A stretch of 64,000 nucleotides of DNA from JBAYSY01 sp041675885 (lineage in GTDB: Bacteria; Pseudomonadota; Alphaproteobacteria; Rhodobacterales; Rhodobacteraceae), in the NCBI GenBank assembly GCA_041675885.1, contig JBAYSY010000004.1:26277-90276 (forward strand). The letters run 5' to 3'. Positions 24,007 to 33,509 of the stretch are shown piece after piece (positions within the stretch are counted from its first letter, which is position 1; every line of letters begins with the position of its first letter). The position numbers and the translations under genes were made by a program. The notes below the pieces were generated by a model that saw only the letters and a list, made by a program, of their open reading frames with translations, was not told the DNA's origin and made no database searches.

Positions 24007-24312
24007 ATGGTTGGACTGGAACATTACCTGACGGCGGCGGCGGCGCTGTTCGTCATCGGGATATTCGGCATCTTCCTCAACCGGAAGAACGTCATCGTCA
24101 TCCTGATGTCGCTTGAGTTGATGCTGCTTGCGGTCAACGTCAACCTCGTCGCCTTCTCCAGCTTTCTCGGCGATCTGGTGGGGCAGGTCTTCACCATGTT
24201 CGTCCTGACCGTGGCCGCGGCCGAGGCGGCGATCGGGCTGGCGATCCTGGTCTGTTTCTTCCGCACCCGCGGCACCATCGACGTCGAAGACGTGAACGTG
24301 ATGAAGGGCTGA
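24007..24312 (+). CDS. nuoK: NADH-quinone oxidoreductase subunit K
   Basis: The 101-residue, three-helix antiporter-like subunit has two membrane glutamates conserved for proton transfer. The first is in MSLELMLLAVNVNL and the second in VAAAEAAIGLAILV. It begins 92 bp after nuoJ, the widest spacing between nuo genes apart from embedded ORFs. That gap holds a GTG frame overlapping nuoK that I do not consider real. Confidence 0.96.
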   Translation: MVGLEHYLTAAAALFVIGIFGIFLNRKNVIVILMSLELMLLAVNVNLVAFSSFLGDLVGQVFTMFVLTVAAAEAAIGLAILVCFFRTRGTIDVEDVNVMKG

Positions 24313-24316
24313 GCCG

Positions 24317-26281
24317 ATGGAGATCATCATCCTTTTCGCGCCGCTTGTCGGCGCGCTGATCTGCGGCTTCGGCTGGCGCCTGACCGGCGAACATGCCGGG
24401 CAGGTTCTGACCACCGGGCTGGTGTTCCTGGCGGCGCTGCTGTCGTGGATCCTGTTCCTGACCTTCGACGGCGAGACCCGGCAGATCGAGATCCTGCGCT
24501 GGATCGAATCCGGCAGCTTCGCGACCGAATGGTCGATCCGGCTCGACCGGCTGACGGCGGTGATGCTGGTGGTGGTGACCACGGTCTCGGCGCTCGTGCA
24601 TCTCTACAGCTTCGGCTACATGGCCCATGACGAGAACTGGCACGAGGGCGAGCATTACAAGGCCCGCTTCTTCGCCTATCTGTCGTTCTTCACCTTCACC
24701 ATGCTGATGCTGGTGACGGCCGACAACCTGGTGCAGCTGTTCTTCGGCTGGGAAGGGGTGGGGGTCGCCTCCTACCTGCTGATCGGCTTCTACTACCGCA
24801 AACCCTCGGCCAATGCCGCGGCGATGAAGGCGTTCATCGTGAACCGGGTGGGGGATTTCGCGCTGATCCTCGGGATGGCGGCGATCTTCTTCCTGACCGA
24901 TTCGATCCGCTTCGACGACATCTTCGCCGCCGCCCCCGGGCTGGCCGAGACCGAGGTCACCTTCCTCTGGACAAGCTGGAACGCCGCCAACCTGATCGGG
25001 GTGCTGCTGTTCATCGGCGCCATGGGCAAGTCGGCGCAGCTGTTCCTGCACACCTGGCTTCCCGACGCGATGGAAGGCCCGACGCCGGTTTCGGCCCTGA
25101 TCCACGCCGCGACCATGGTCACGGCCGGGGTGTTCCTGGTCAGCCGCATGTCGCCGCTTTACGAATATGCCGCCGACGCCCGGACGATGATCGTCTGGAT
25201 CGGCGCGGCCACGGCCTTCTTCGCGGCGACCGTGGGTCTGGTGCAGAACGACATCAAGCGGGTGATCGCCTATTCCACCTGTTCGCAGCTTGGCTTCATG
25301 TTCGTCGCGGCCGGGGTGGGCGTCTATTCGGTGGCGATGTTCCACCTGTTCACCCATGCCTTCTTCAAGGCGATGCTGTTCCTCGGCGCGGGTTCGGTGA
25401 TCCATGCGATGCACCACGAACAGGACATGCGCAATTACGGCGGGCTGCGGAAGAAGGTTCCCTATACCTTCTGGGCGATGCTGATCGGCACGCTGGCGAT
25501 TACCGGGGTCGGCATCCCGCTGACGCATATCGGCTTTGCCGGGTTCGTCTCGAAGGACGCGATCATCGAAAGCGCCTTCGCGGGCGGGCCGACCGCGGTG
25601 TTCTGGATCCTCGTGATCGGCGCCTGCATGACCTCGTTCTACAGCTGGCGATTGATGTTCATGACCTTCTGGGGCCAGCCGCGCGGCGACCGGCACACGC
25701 ATGACCACGCGCATGAAAGCCCGATGGTGATGCTGATCCCGCTGGGCGTGCTGGCCGTGGGCGCGGTCTTCGCGGGCATGATCTGGTACGGGCCGTTCTT
25801 CGGCACCACCGCCCAGGTGAACGAGTGGTTCGCGGGCGCGATCCTGATGGTCGAGGAGAATACCGTGCTGCGCGACGCGCATTACGTGCCGAACTGGGTC
25901 AAGGTGTCGCCCTTCGTCGCCATGCTGATCGGGCTGGGGCTGGCGTATCAGATGTATATCCGCCGCCCCGACCTGCCCGGCAAGCTGGCCGAGGCGCAGC
26001 GCCCGCTTTACCTCTTCCTGCTCAACAAGTGGTATTTCGATGAACTGTATGACGCGGTATTCGTGCGTCCGGCCAGGGCGCTGGGGCGGTTCCTGTGGAA
26101 GCGGGGCGACGGCAAGGTGATCGACGGGGCGCTGAACGGGATCGCGCTGGGGATCATACCCTTCTTCACCCGGCTCGCGGGCCGGATGCAGTCGGGCTAC
26201 CTGTTCCACTATGCCTTCGCCATGGTGCTGGGGGTCGTGATCCTCGTGACCTGGATGACGCTTGCAGGCGGTTCGCGGTAA
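24317..26281 (+). CDS. nuoL: NADH-quinone oxidoreductase subunit L
   Basis: The 654-residue distal proton-pumping subunit is antiporter-like, with 14 or more helices and the long lateral helix at the C-terminus. Conserved blocks include FFGWEGVGVASYLLIGFYY, KSAQLFLHTWLPDAMEGPTP and IAYSTCSQLGFMFVA. The final 100 residues (around LNKWYFDELYDAVFVRPA) match the lateral-helix region. Length is normal. Confidence 0.97.
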   Translation: MEIIILFAPLVGALICGFGWRLTGEHAGQVLTTGLVFLAALLSWILFLTFDGETRQIEILRWIESGSFATEWSIRLDRLTAVMLVVVTTVSALVHLYSFGYMAHDENWHEGEHYKARFFAYLSFFTFTMLMLVTADNLVQLFFGWEGVGVASYLLIGFYYRKPSANAAAMKAFIVNRVGDFALILGMAAIFFLTDSIRFDDIFAAAPGLAETEVTFLWTSWNAANLIGVLLFIGAMGKSAQLFLHTWLPDAMEGPTPVSALIHAATMVTAGVFLVSRMSPLYEYAADARTMIVWIGAATAFFAATVGLVQNDIKRVIAYSTCSQLGFMFVAAGVGVYSVAMFHLFTHAFFKAMLFLGAGSVIHAMHHEQDMRNYGGLRKKVPYTFWAMLIGTLAITGVGIPLTHIGFAGFVSKDAIIESAFAGGPTAVFWILVIGACMTSFYSWRLMFMTFWGQPRGDRHTHDHAHESPMVMLIPLGVLAVGAVFAGMIWYGPFFGTTAQVNEWFAGAILMVEENTVLRDAHYVPNWVKVSPFVAMLIGLGLAYQMYIRRPDLPGKLAEAQRPLYLFLLNKWYFDELYDAVFVRPARALGRFLWKRGDGKVIDGALNGIALGIIPFFTRLAGRMQSGYLFHYAFAMVLGVVILVTWMTLAGGSR

Positions 26282-26296
26282 GGGGCGCGGGGAACA

Positions 26297-27835
26297 ATGG
26301 ACAACCTTCTTTCCATCATCACCTTCCTGCCCGCCGTCGCGGCGCTGGTGCTGGCGCTGCTGTTGCGCGGCGACGATGCCGCCTCGCAGGGCAATGCCAA
26401 ATGGCTGGCCCTTGCGGCGACCACGGCCACGTTCCTGATCTCGCTCCTGCTGCTGTTCGGGTTCGACCCGGACGACACCGGCTTCCAGTTCGTCGAGGAG
26501 CGAAGCTGGATCTTCGGGCTGAACTACAAGCTGGGTGTGGACGGGATCTCGATCCTGTTCGTGATGCTGACCACCTTCCTGATGCCGCTGACCATCGGCG
26601 CCTGCTGGAACGTGACGCACCGGGTCAAGGAATACATGATCGCCTTCCTGGTGCTGGAGACGCTGATGATCGGCGTGTTCGTCGCGCTGGACCTCGTGCT
26701 GTTCTACCTGTTCTTCGAGGCCGGCCTGATCCCGATGTTCCTGATCATCGGCATCTGGGGCGGGAAGGAGCGTATCTACGCGGCGTTCAAGTTCTTCCTC
26801 TATACCTTCTTCGGCTCGGTGCTGATGCTGGTGGCGATGATCGCCATGTATGTGCAGGCGGGCACGACCGATATTCCGACCCTGCTCGCCTTCCGGTTCG
26901 GGTCCGAGACCATAAGCCTGCTCGGCTGGCAGATCGTCGGCGGGGTGCAGACCCTGATGTGGATCGCCTTCTTCGCCTCTTTCGCGGTGAAGATGCCGAT
27001 GTGGCCGGTGCACACCTGGTTGCCGGATGCCCACGTCCAGGCGCCCACGGCGGGTTCGGTGGTGCTGGCGGCGATCCTGCTGAAGATGGGCGGCTACGGC
27101 TTCCTGCGCTTTTCGCTGCCGATGTTCCCGGTGGCCTCCGACCTGCTGGCGCCCCTCGTTCTGTGGCTGTCGGCCATCGCCATCGTCTATACCTCGCTGG
27201 TGGCGCTGGCGCAGACCGACATGAAGAAGCTGATCGCCTATTCCTCGGTCGCGCATATGGGCTACGTGACCATGGGCATCTTCGCCGCCAACCAGCAGGG
27301 GGTCGATGGCGCGATCTTCCAGATGATCAGCCACGGCTTCGTCTCGGGCGCGCTGTTCCTGATCGTCGGCGTGATCTACGACCGGATGCACACGCGGGAT
27401 ATCGACGCCTATGGCGGGCTGGTGAACCGGATGCCGGCCTATGCGGCGGTGTTCATGCTGTTCACCATGGCCAACGTGGGCCTGCCCGGCACCTCGGGCT
27501 TCATCGGCGAATTCCTGACGCTGGTGGGCGTGTTCAAGGCCAATACCTGGGTGGCGCTGTTCGCGGCCACGGGGGTGATCCTGTCGGCGGCCTATGCGCT
27601 GTGGCTCTATCGCCGGGTGGTGTTCGGCGATCTGGTCAAGGAAAGCCTGCGCTCGATCACCGACATGGACCGGCGCGAGAAGGCGATTTTCGCGCCGCTG
27701 GTGGTGATGACCATCCTGCTCGGGATCTATCCGAGCCTGGTGATCGACATCACCGGGCCTTCCGTCTCGGCGCTTCTTTCCAATTTCCAGGCCGCGCTGC
27801 CGCTCGATGCGGGCAGCCGTCTGGCCTTGCAGTAA
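26297..27835 (+). CDS. nuoM: NADH-quinone oxidoreductase subunit M
   Basis: The 512-residue antiporter-like proton channel subunit has the conserved VKMPMWPVHTWLPDAHVQAP (with PTAGSVVLA after it) and KLIAYSSVAHMGYV. The key membrane glutamate is in FFEAGLIPMFLIIGIWGG. It starts 15 bp after nuoL. Confidence 0.97.
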   Translation: MDNLLSIITFLPAVAALVLALLLRGDDAASQGNAKWLALAATTATFLISLLLLFGFDPDDTGFQFVEERSWIFGLNYKLGVDGISILFVMLTTFLMPLTIGACWNVTHRVKEYMIAFLVLETLMIGVFVALDLVLFYLFFEAGLIPMFLIIGIWGGKERIYAAFKFFLYTFFGSVLMLVAMIAMYVQAGTTDIPTLLAFRFGSETISLLGWQIVGGVQTLMWIAFFASFAVKMPMWPVHTWLPDAHVQAPTAGSVVLAAILLKMGGYGFLRFSLPMFPVASDLLAPLVLWLSAIAIVYTSLVALAQTDMKKLIAYSSVAHMGYVTMGIFAANQQGVDGAIFQMISHGFVSGALFLIVGVIYDRMHTRDIDAYGGLVNRMPAYAAVFMLFTMANVGLPGTSGFIGEFLTLVGVFKANTWVALFAATGVILSAAYALWLYRRVVFGDLVKESLRSITDMDRREKAIFAPLVVMTILLGIYPSLVIDITGPSVSALLSNFQAALPLDAGSRLALQ

Positions 27836-27847
27836 GGATACCCTGCG

Positions 27848-29290
27848 ATGATCACTGCCGATCTGACCATCGTCCTGCCCGAGATCGTGCTTGCCCTCTA
27901 TGCGATGGTGGCGCTGATGGTGGCGGTGTTTACCGGCAAGGACCGGCTGACCTCCGCGCTGACCTGGATCACGGTCGGGGTATTCCTGCTGATGTCGTGG
28001 TGGATCGGATTCCATGCCGGGCCGGGTCGGCAGGAAGCGTTCGGCGGCATGTTCGTCAACGACGGTTTCGCGCGCTTCGCCAAGGTGGCGATCCTGCTGT
28101 CGTCGGCCGCCGTGCTGGCGATGGGGCACGATTACGTCATGCGCCGCGGCCTCGACCGGTTCGAGTTTCCGCTGCTGATCGCGCTGGCCGTGCTGGGCAT
28201 GATGATGATGGTCTCGGCGGGCGACCTGATGGCGCTTTACATGGGGCTGGAGCTGCAATCGCTCTCGCTTTACGTGGTGGCGACGATGCGGCGCGATTCC
28301 GCCCGCTCGACCGAGGCCGGGCTGAAGTATTTCGTGCTGGGCGCGCTGTCTTCGGGCCTGATCCTCTATGGTGCGTCGCTGACCTACGGCTTCGCGGGCA
28401 CCACGCTGTTCTCGGGCATCCTCGGCACGCTTTCCGGTGGCGATGTTCCGCTCGGCCTGCTGTTCGGGCTGGTGTTCATGCTGGCGGGGATGGCGTTCAA
28501 GGTCTCGGCCGCGCCGTTCCACATGTGGACCCCGGACGTGTATGAGGGCGCGCCGACGCCGGTCACGGCCTTCTTCGCCACCGCGCCCAAGGTGGCGGCC
28601 ATGGCGCTGATCGCCCGGGTGGTGCATGACGCCTTCGGCACGATCCCCTCGGACTGGATCCAGGTGCTTGCGGCGCTTGCGGTGCTGTCGATGTTCGTCG
28701 GCTCCATCGCCGCGATCGGCCAGCGCGATATCAAGCGGCTGATGGCCTATTCCTCGATCGCCCATATGGGTTTCGCGCTGGTCGGCCTTGCCGCCGGAAC
28801 GGCGCAGGGCGTGCAGGCGATGCTGGTCTATATCGCGATCTACGGCACGATGAACGTCGGCACCTTCGCCTTCATCCTGTCGATGGAACGCGACGGCCGC
28901 CCGGTCAGCGACATCGCCAGCCTCAACCTGTTCTCCAGGCGCGAACCCGGCAAGGCGCTGGCGCTTCTGGTGCTGATGATCAGCCTTGCGGGCGTGCCGC
29001 CGTTCCTCGGCTTCTGGGGGAAGTTCGCGGTGCTGATGGCGGCGGTCGATGCCGGGATGGTCTGGCTGGCGGTCGCGGGGGTTCTGGCCTCGGTGATCGG
29101 CCTGTTCTACTACCTGCGCATCGTCTACTACATGTATTTCGGCACCGAAGGCGAAGTGCTGGAAAGCCGCATGGCGCCGGTGCAATGGGGGCTGCTGGTC
29201 GCCTCGGCGGCGATCATGCTGCTTGGCGTCGTCAACCTGTTCGGCGTCGATGTGGTCGCCGGGCTGGCGGCGGCCTCGCTTGTCCGCTGA
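27848..29290 (+). CDS. nuoN: NADH-quinone oxidoreductase subunit N
   Basis: The 480-residue third antiporter-like subunit shows GMAFKVSAAPFHMWTPDVYE (channel lysine and histidine region) and RLMAYSSIAHMGFALVGL. It is the last gene of the complex I set. Its end overlaps the predicted start of birA by 11 bp, so the transcript probably runs on. Confidence 0.97.
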   Translation: MITADLTIVLPEIVLALYAMVALMVAVFTGKDRLTSALTWITVGVFLLMSWWIGFHAGPGRQEAFGGMFVNDGFARFAKVAILLSSAAVLAMGHDYVMRRGLDRFEFPLLIALAVLGMMMMVSAGDLMALYMGLELQSLSLYVVATMRRDSARSTEAGLKYFVLGALSSGLILYGASLTYGFAGTTLFSGILGTLSGGDVPLGLLFGLVFMLAGMAFKVSAAPFHMWTPDVYEGAPTPVTAFFATAPKVAAMALIARVVHDAFGTIPSDWIQVLAALAVLSMFVGSIAAIGQRDIKRLMAYSSIAHMGFALVGLAAGTAQGVQAMLVYIAIYGTMNVGTFAFILSMERDGRPVSDIASLNLFSRREPGKALALLVLMISLAGVPPFLGFWGKFAVLMAAVDAGMVWLAVAGVLASVIGLFYYLRIVYYMYFGTEGEVLESRMAPVQWGLLVASAAIMLLGVVNLFGVDVVAGLAAASLVR

Positions 29291-30074
29291 GACCGGGGCA
29301 GGGGGGCGGTTTTCGGATCGGTCCCCCGTCGGCTGGCCGCCCGGCTACGGGCGGCGCCTGCTGTCCGAGGTGGACAGCACCATGCAGGAAGGCGCCCGGA
29401 TCGCGCCGGGCCTGGCCGGGCCGGAATGGATCCTCGCCGGGTTCCAGACCGGCGGGCGCGGGCGGCGCGGGCGGCCATGGGTCAGCCCGCGCGGAAACTT
29501 TCATGCCTCGCTGGTGATGCGCCCCGCGGGTCCGGCCACGCAGGCGGCGCTGCGCAGCTTCGTCGCGGCGCTGGCGCTGGCCGAGGCGCTGGCCGAACTC
29601 ACCGGCCTGCCCGGCTCGGTCTCGCTGAAATGGCCCAATGACGTGCTGTTCAACGGCGGCAAGATCGCCGGGATCCTGCTGGAAAGCGTGGGGCAGGGGG
29701 GCGCGGTGGCGCATCTGGTGATCGGCATCGGCGTCAACCTGATCGCCGCCCCCGCGGCGGATGAGGTTGAACCCGGCGCGGTCCGGCCGGTCTCGCTGCT
29801 GGCGGAAACCGGGATACGGGTCGCACCGGAAAACCTGCTGACCGCGCTTGCCGCCGGTTTCGCCCGATGGGAGGCCCGCTTCGCCGCCGGGGGGTTCGCG
29901 CCGGTCCGCGCCGCATGGCTGGCGCAGGCCGCCCGGCTGGGCGAGGAAATCACCGCCCGCACCGGCCCGCGGACCCGCCGGGGCGTGTTCGAGGGGATCG
30001 ACGAGGGCGGCGCGCTGATCCTGCGCACCGCCGCCGGGCGCGAGGCGATCCCGGCGGCCGAGGTTTTCTTCTGA
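29280..30074 (+). CDS. birA: Biotin--[acetyl-CoA-carboxylase] ligase (monofunctional)
   Basis: About 264 residues. This ligase attaches biotin to carrier lysines, including MccA K608 in this window. The adenylate/biotin loop is GGRGRRGRPWVSPRGNFHAS and the catalytic block is LKWPNDVLFNGGKIAGILLES. It has no N-terminal winged-helix domain, so it is not a BirA-type repressor. The start is uncertain. The TTG at 29280 overlaps nuoN and gives a normal length, ATGs at 29223 and 29250 lie deeper in nuoN, and the next ATG (29382) would cut into the substrate loop. Confidence 0.9.
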   Translation: MSAETGAGGRFSDRSPVGWPPGYGRRLLSEVDSTMQEGARIAPGLAGPEWILAGFQTGGRGRRGRPWVSPRGNFHASLVMRPAGPATQAALRSFVAALALAEALAELTGLPGSVSLKWPNDVLFNGGKIAGILLESVGQGGAVAHLVIGIGVNLIAAPAADEVEPGAVRPVSLLAETGIRVAPENLLTALAAGFARWEARFAAGGFAPVRAAWLAQAARLGEEITARTGPRTRRGVFEGIDEGGALILRTAAGREAIPAAEVFF

Positions 30075-30093
30075 AACGGAGGGGGGAGGCGCG

Positions 30094-30873
30094 ATGCTTC
30101 TGGCCATCGACTGCGGCAATACCAATACCGTGTTCTCGATCTGGGACGGGACGGGCTTCATCGCGACATGGCGCTGTGCCACCAATCACACCCGCACGGC
30201 GGACGAATATTACGTCTGGCTGTCCACCCTGCGCAACCTGCACAGGCTGGAGGCGCGGATTTCCGAGGTCATCATCTCCTCGACCGTGCCGCGGGTGGTG
30301 TTCAACCTGCGGGTGCTGTGCAACCGCTATTTCGACTGCCGCCCGCTGGTGGTGGGCCGCCCCGACTGCCTGCTGCCGGCGCCGCCGCGTGTCGATCAGG
30401 GCACGACCGTCGGGCCCGACCGGCTGGTGAACACCGCAAGCGCCTTCGACCGCCATGGCGGCGACCTGATCGTGGTGGATTTCGGCACCGCCACCACCTT
30501 CGACGTGGTGGATATCGACGGCGCCTATGTCGGCGGGGTGATCGCGCCGGGCGTCAACCTGTCGCTTGAGGCCCTGCACGCCGCCGCCGCCGCGCTGCCG
30601 CATGTGGACATCACCCGGCCCGAGATGGTGGTCGGCACGAATACGGTGGCCTGTATGCAGTCGGGCGTGTATTGGGGCTATATCGGCCTTGTCGAGGGCA
30701 TCGTGCGCCAGATCCGCGCCGAACGCGGACGGCCGATGAAGGTGGTCGCCACCGGCGGCCTTGCGCCCCTGTTCGGACAGGGAACCGACGTATTCGACGC
30801 GGTGGAGGACGATCTGACCATGCATGGTCTCGTGCTGATCCATCGCTACAACAAGGAACTGGAAACCGCATGA
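30094..30873 (+). CDS. coaX: Type III pantothenate kinase
   Basis: The 259-residue kinase carries out the first step of coenzyme A synthesis. The ATP-binding phosphate motif is MLLAIDCGNTNTVFSIWDG. Later blocks are GPDRLVNTASA, the catalytic-aspartate strand VVDFGTATTFDVVD, and GGVIAPGVNLSLEAL. A strong GGAGGGGGGAGG ribosome site precedes it. It overlaps rnj by ATGA. The birA-coaX-rnj order after nuoN is common in alphaproteobacteria. Confidence 0.96.
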   Translation: MLLAIDCGNTNTVFSIWDGTGFIATWRCATNHTRTADEYYVWLSTLRNLHRLEARISEVIISSTVPRVVFNLRVLCNRYFDCRPLVVGRPDCLLPAPPRVDQGTTVGPDRLVNTASAFDRHGGDLIVVDFGTATTFDVVDIDGAYVGGVIAPGVNLSLEALHAAAAALPHVDITRPEMVVGTNTVACMQSGVYWGYIGLVEGIVRQIRAERGRPMKVVATGGLAPLFGQGTDVFDAVEDDLTMHGLVLIHRYNKELETA

Positions 30874-32543
30874 GTGCCAATCGCCTGATCTACCTCCCCC
30901 TCGGCGGCGCCGGTGAGATCGGGATGAACTGCTATGTCTACGGCTACGGGCCCGAGGACCGCGAGCGGCTGATCGTCGTCGATCTCGGCGTGACCTTCCC
31001 CGACATGGACAGCACGCCGGGCGTCGATCTGATCATGCCCGATATCCGCTGGCTGGCCGAACGCGCCGACCGGATCGAGGGGATCTTCATCACCCACGCG
31101 CATGAGGATCACGTGGGCGCGCTCGGCCATCTTTGGGATCAGCTTCGCGCGCCGGTCCATGCGCGGCGCTTCACCGGCGCCCATGCGGCGATGAAACTGG
31201 TGGACCAGGGGCAGGATGCCGGGGTGGTGCAGGTGCACGAGCCGCGCCCCGCATGGGTCGAGGCCGGGCCGTTCCGGGTGCAGTTCGTGCCGGTGAGCCA
31301 TTCGATCCCCGAGACCTCGGCGCTGCTGATCGAGACTCCGGCGGGGCGCATCTTCCATTCGGCGGATTTCAAGATCGACACCGCGCCGGGCGTGGGTGAG
31401 CCGTTCGACGCCGCGATGATGGAGGAGATCGGCCGCGAGGGGGTCAAGGTTCTGGGCTGCGACAGCACCAACGTGTTCGTGCCGCACCCCGGAAGGTCGG
31501 AGTCCTCGCTCGCCACGCCGCTGCGCGACCTGATCGCCGCCCAGCCCGGGCTGGTCGCGGCCACCACCTTTGCCTCGAACCTCGCGCGGGTGAAGACGCT
31601 GGCCGAAGCCGGGCGCGACGCGGGCCGCTCGGTCTGTCTTCTGGGCCGGGCGATGCGGCGCATGGTCACAAGCGCGGCCGAGACCGGGGTGATGAAGGGT
31701 TTCCCCCCCACCATCCCGCCCGAGGAGGCCGCCGAACTGCCGCGCGGCAGCGTGATGCTGATCGTCACCGGCACCCAGGGCGAGCGCCGCGCCGCTTCGG
31801 CGCAGCTTTCGCGCGGCCGCTATCTGGGGCTGGAGATGAAGGAGGGCGATACTTTCCTTTTGTCCTCCAAGACCATCCCCGGCAACGAACGCGCGGTGGG
31901 CCGCATCCTCAACGCCTTCTCCGAGATGGGGGTCGAGGTGGTGGACGATTCGGGCGGGCTCTACCACGTTTCGGGCCACGCGAACCGGCCCGACCTGGAG
32001 ACGATGCACGACCTGCTGAAGCCTTCGGTGCTGCTGCCGATGCATGGCGAGCACCGCCATCTGCGCGAACACGCCAAGCTGGCGGTGAAGAAGGGCATCG
32101 CCACCGAGGTGGTGACCAACGGGATGCTGGTCGATCTGACCGGCGACCGGCCGGACGTCGCGGAATATATCGAGACCGGCAGGCTTTACCTTGACGGCAC
32201 GGTGCTGGTGGGCGCGCTCGACGGGGTGATCCGCGACCGGATCCGCATGGCCCTGAACGGGCATGTGCTGGTGACGGTGATCCTCGACGAATCCGAGCAG
32301 AGCCTGGGCGAGCCATGGGTCGAACTGATGGGGCTGCCCGAGACCGGCCGCGGCGGCCGCCCGCTGGGCCCGTCGATGGAGGAATCCCTGGCGGCGTATC
32401 TGGACCGGGCCGGGGCCAAGGTGCTGCGCGACGACGACAAGCTGGACGAGGGCTTGCGCCGGGCGGTGCGGCAGGCGGCGATGGAAGAGATCGGCAAGAA
32501 GCCCGAGGTGACGGTGGTGGTCAGCCGCCTGTCCGAGGCGTAG
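30870..32543 (+). CDS. rnj: Ribonuclease J
   Basis: The 557-residue metallo-beta-lactamase/beta-CASP ribonuclease has exo- and endonuclease activity on mRNA and rRNA. Metal ligands sit in ITHAHEDHVGAL (H76, H78, D80, H81). The beta-CASP part includes CDSTNVFVPHPGRSE and the histidine strand VSGHANRPDLE with LLPMHGEHRHL. ATG 30870 begins the conserved LIYLPLGGAGEIGMN. It is the last gene of the run that begins at nuoA. Confidence 0.96.
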   Translation: MSANRLIYLPLGGAGEIGMNCYVYGYGPEDRERLIVVDLGVTFPDMDSTPGVDLIMPDIRWLAERADRIEGIFITHAHEDHVGALGHLWDQLRAPVHARRFTGAHAAMKLVDQGQDAGVVQVHEPRPAWVEAGPFRVQFVPVSHSIPETSALLIETPAGRIFHSADFKIDTAPGVGEPFDAAMMEEIGREGVKVLGCDSTNVFVPHPGRSESSLATPLRDLIAAQPGLVAATTFASNLARVKTLAEAGRDAGRSVCLLGRAMRRMVTSAAETGVMKGFPPTIPPEEAAELPRGSVMLIVTGTQGERRAASAQLSRGRYLGLEMKEGDTFLLSSKTIPGNERAVGRILNAFSEMGVEVVDDSGGLYHVSGHANRPDLETMHDLLKPSVLLPMHGEHRHLREHAKLAVKKGIATEVVTNGMLVDLTGDRPDVAEYIETGRLYLDGTVLVGALDGVIRDRIRMALNGHVLVTVILDESEQSLGEPWVELMGLPETGRGGRPLGPSMEESLAAYLDRAGAKVLRDDDKLDEGLRRAVRQAAMEEIGKKPEVTVVVSRLSEA

Positions 32544-32601
32544 GGGCGGCAGGGGCGGGTCCATATGCCCGCCATCCGGCGGGCAATCCTCCTGCCGCTC
32601 C
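32543..32601. terminator. Nested hairpins between convergent rnj and lexA
   Basis: An outer stem (32543-32553 with 32591-32601, one G-T pair) encloses a perfect inner 7-bp hairpin GCCCGCC/GGCGGGC (32567-32573 and 32578-32584). It fills the 69-bp gap between two genes that end towards each other. No T-run follows on either strand, so termination efficiency is uncertain. Confidence 0.45.
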
Positions 32602-32612
32602 CGGCCCCCGGT

Positions 32613-33299
32613 TCAATAGCTCCGGATCAGGCCGACCAGCCGCCCCTGCACCCGGACCAGATGTTCGGGATAGACGCGGGTTTCATAGGCCGGGTTCGCG
32701 GCTTCGAGCGCGATCATCGCGCCGCGGCGGCGGAAACGTTTGAGCGTGGCCTCCTGCTCTTCGACCAGCGCGACCACGATGTCGCCGTTTTCGGCCGCGT
32801 CCTGTTCGCGGATCACCACGATATCGCCGTCGTTGATCCCGGCCTCGATCATCGAATCGCCCTTGACCTCCAGCGCGTAATGCTGGCCCGATCCGGCCAG
32901 CATCGAGCCCGGCACCGCGACGTGATGCGACACCGTGCTGATCGCCTCGATCGGCACCCCGGCGGCGATCCGTCCCATCACCGGCAGTTCCAGCGCATGA
33001 ACCGCCTCGACCGGCATGGCGCCGGGGGGCGGGTCGGTGCGGTCGCCCTCGACCACCCGGGGGCGGAAGCCGGGGCGTTCCATCGCCTCGGGCAGTTTCA
33101 CGATCTCGATCGCGCGGGCCCGATGCGCCAGCCTGCGGATGAAGCCGCGTTCCTCCAGCGCGGTGATCAGCCGGTGGATGCCCGATTTCGACCGCAGGCT
33201 GAGAGCGTCCTTCATCTCGTCGAACGAGGGGGGCACCCCGTCGCGATCCATGCGGGTACGGATGAAGTCGAGCAGTTCCAGTTGCTTGCGGGTGAGCAT
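32613..33299 (-). CDS. lexA: SOS repressor LexA
   Basis: The 228-residue protein has an N-terminal winged helix-turn-helix (MLTRKQLELLDFIRTRM, then SFDEMKDALSLRSKSGIHRL). The C-terminal self-cleaving peptidase domain has cleavage site A113-G114, nucleophile S149 (GDSMIEAGI) and general base K187. RecA-stimulated cleavage would derepress the SOS genes. It is transcribed divergently from the aidB-like gene and carries a three-part SOS operator directly upstream, so it should repress itself. Confidence 0.97.
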   Translation of the reverse strand: MLTRKQLELLDFIRTRMDRDGVPPSFDEMKDALSLRSKSGIHRLITALEERGFIRRLAHRARAIEIVKLPEAMERPGFRPRVVEGDRTDPPPGAMPVEAVHALELPVMGRIAAGVPIEAISTVSHHVAVPGSMLAGSGQHYALEVKGDSMIEAGINDGDIVVIREQDAAENGDIVVALVEEQEATLKRFRRRGAMIALEAANPAYETRVYPEHLVRVQGRLVGLIRSY

Positions 33300-33319
33300 C
33301 GGCAGACTCCGGCAAATAG

Positions 33320-33345
33320 GTTCCCGAACTGTTCTGCCAGCGTTC
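33320..33345. promoter_or_regulatory. Tandem SOS boxes (GTTC-N7-GTTC-N7-GTTC) before lexA
   Basis: GTTC occurs at 33320, 33331 and 33342, each 11 bp apart, which gives two overlapping copies of the alphaproteobacterial SOS box GTTC-N7-GTTC. They lie 21-46 bp upstream of the lexA ATG. A TTGACA (minus strand, 33359 to 33354) places the -10 region within the boxes, so LexA bound here would block its own promoter. Confidence 0.88.
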
Positions 33346-33353
33346 CCGGTTTG

Positions 33354-33359
33354 TGTCAA
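33354..33359 (-). promoter_or_regulatory. -35 element of the lexA promoter
   Basis: A consensus TTGACA reads on the minus strand. At 17 bp spacing the -10 would be CAGAAC (33336-33331), a weak match that overlaps the middle GTTC of the SOS operator. Confidence 0.45.
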
Positions 33360-33509
33360 GCATTGTGGAAAGGAAAGCGCCGGATGCGCCCACGCCCGGC
33401 GGGCGGCGGTGCCCCCTGTTGTGGCAGGGGCGGGTGTCTGCCACCCCCGACGCACGGCCATGGACAGCCCGTCGTCCCGCCGCCTAGGCTGGCGGCAGGA
33501 GGAGCCGCC

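Noticed and set aside
23922..24116. GTG-started frame between nuoJ and nuoK
   Set aside because: It overlaps more than half of nuoK in another frame and gives a basic, low-information protein. More likely a leader sequence.
24191..29185. Very long open frame on the minus strand opposite nuoL-nuoN
   Set aside because: It encodes a His/Arg/Asp/Gln-rich sequence with no domain, the usual antisense shadow of GC-rich genes with strong third-position bias. The plus-strand genes are certain.
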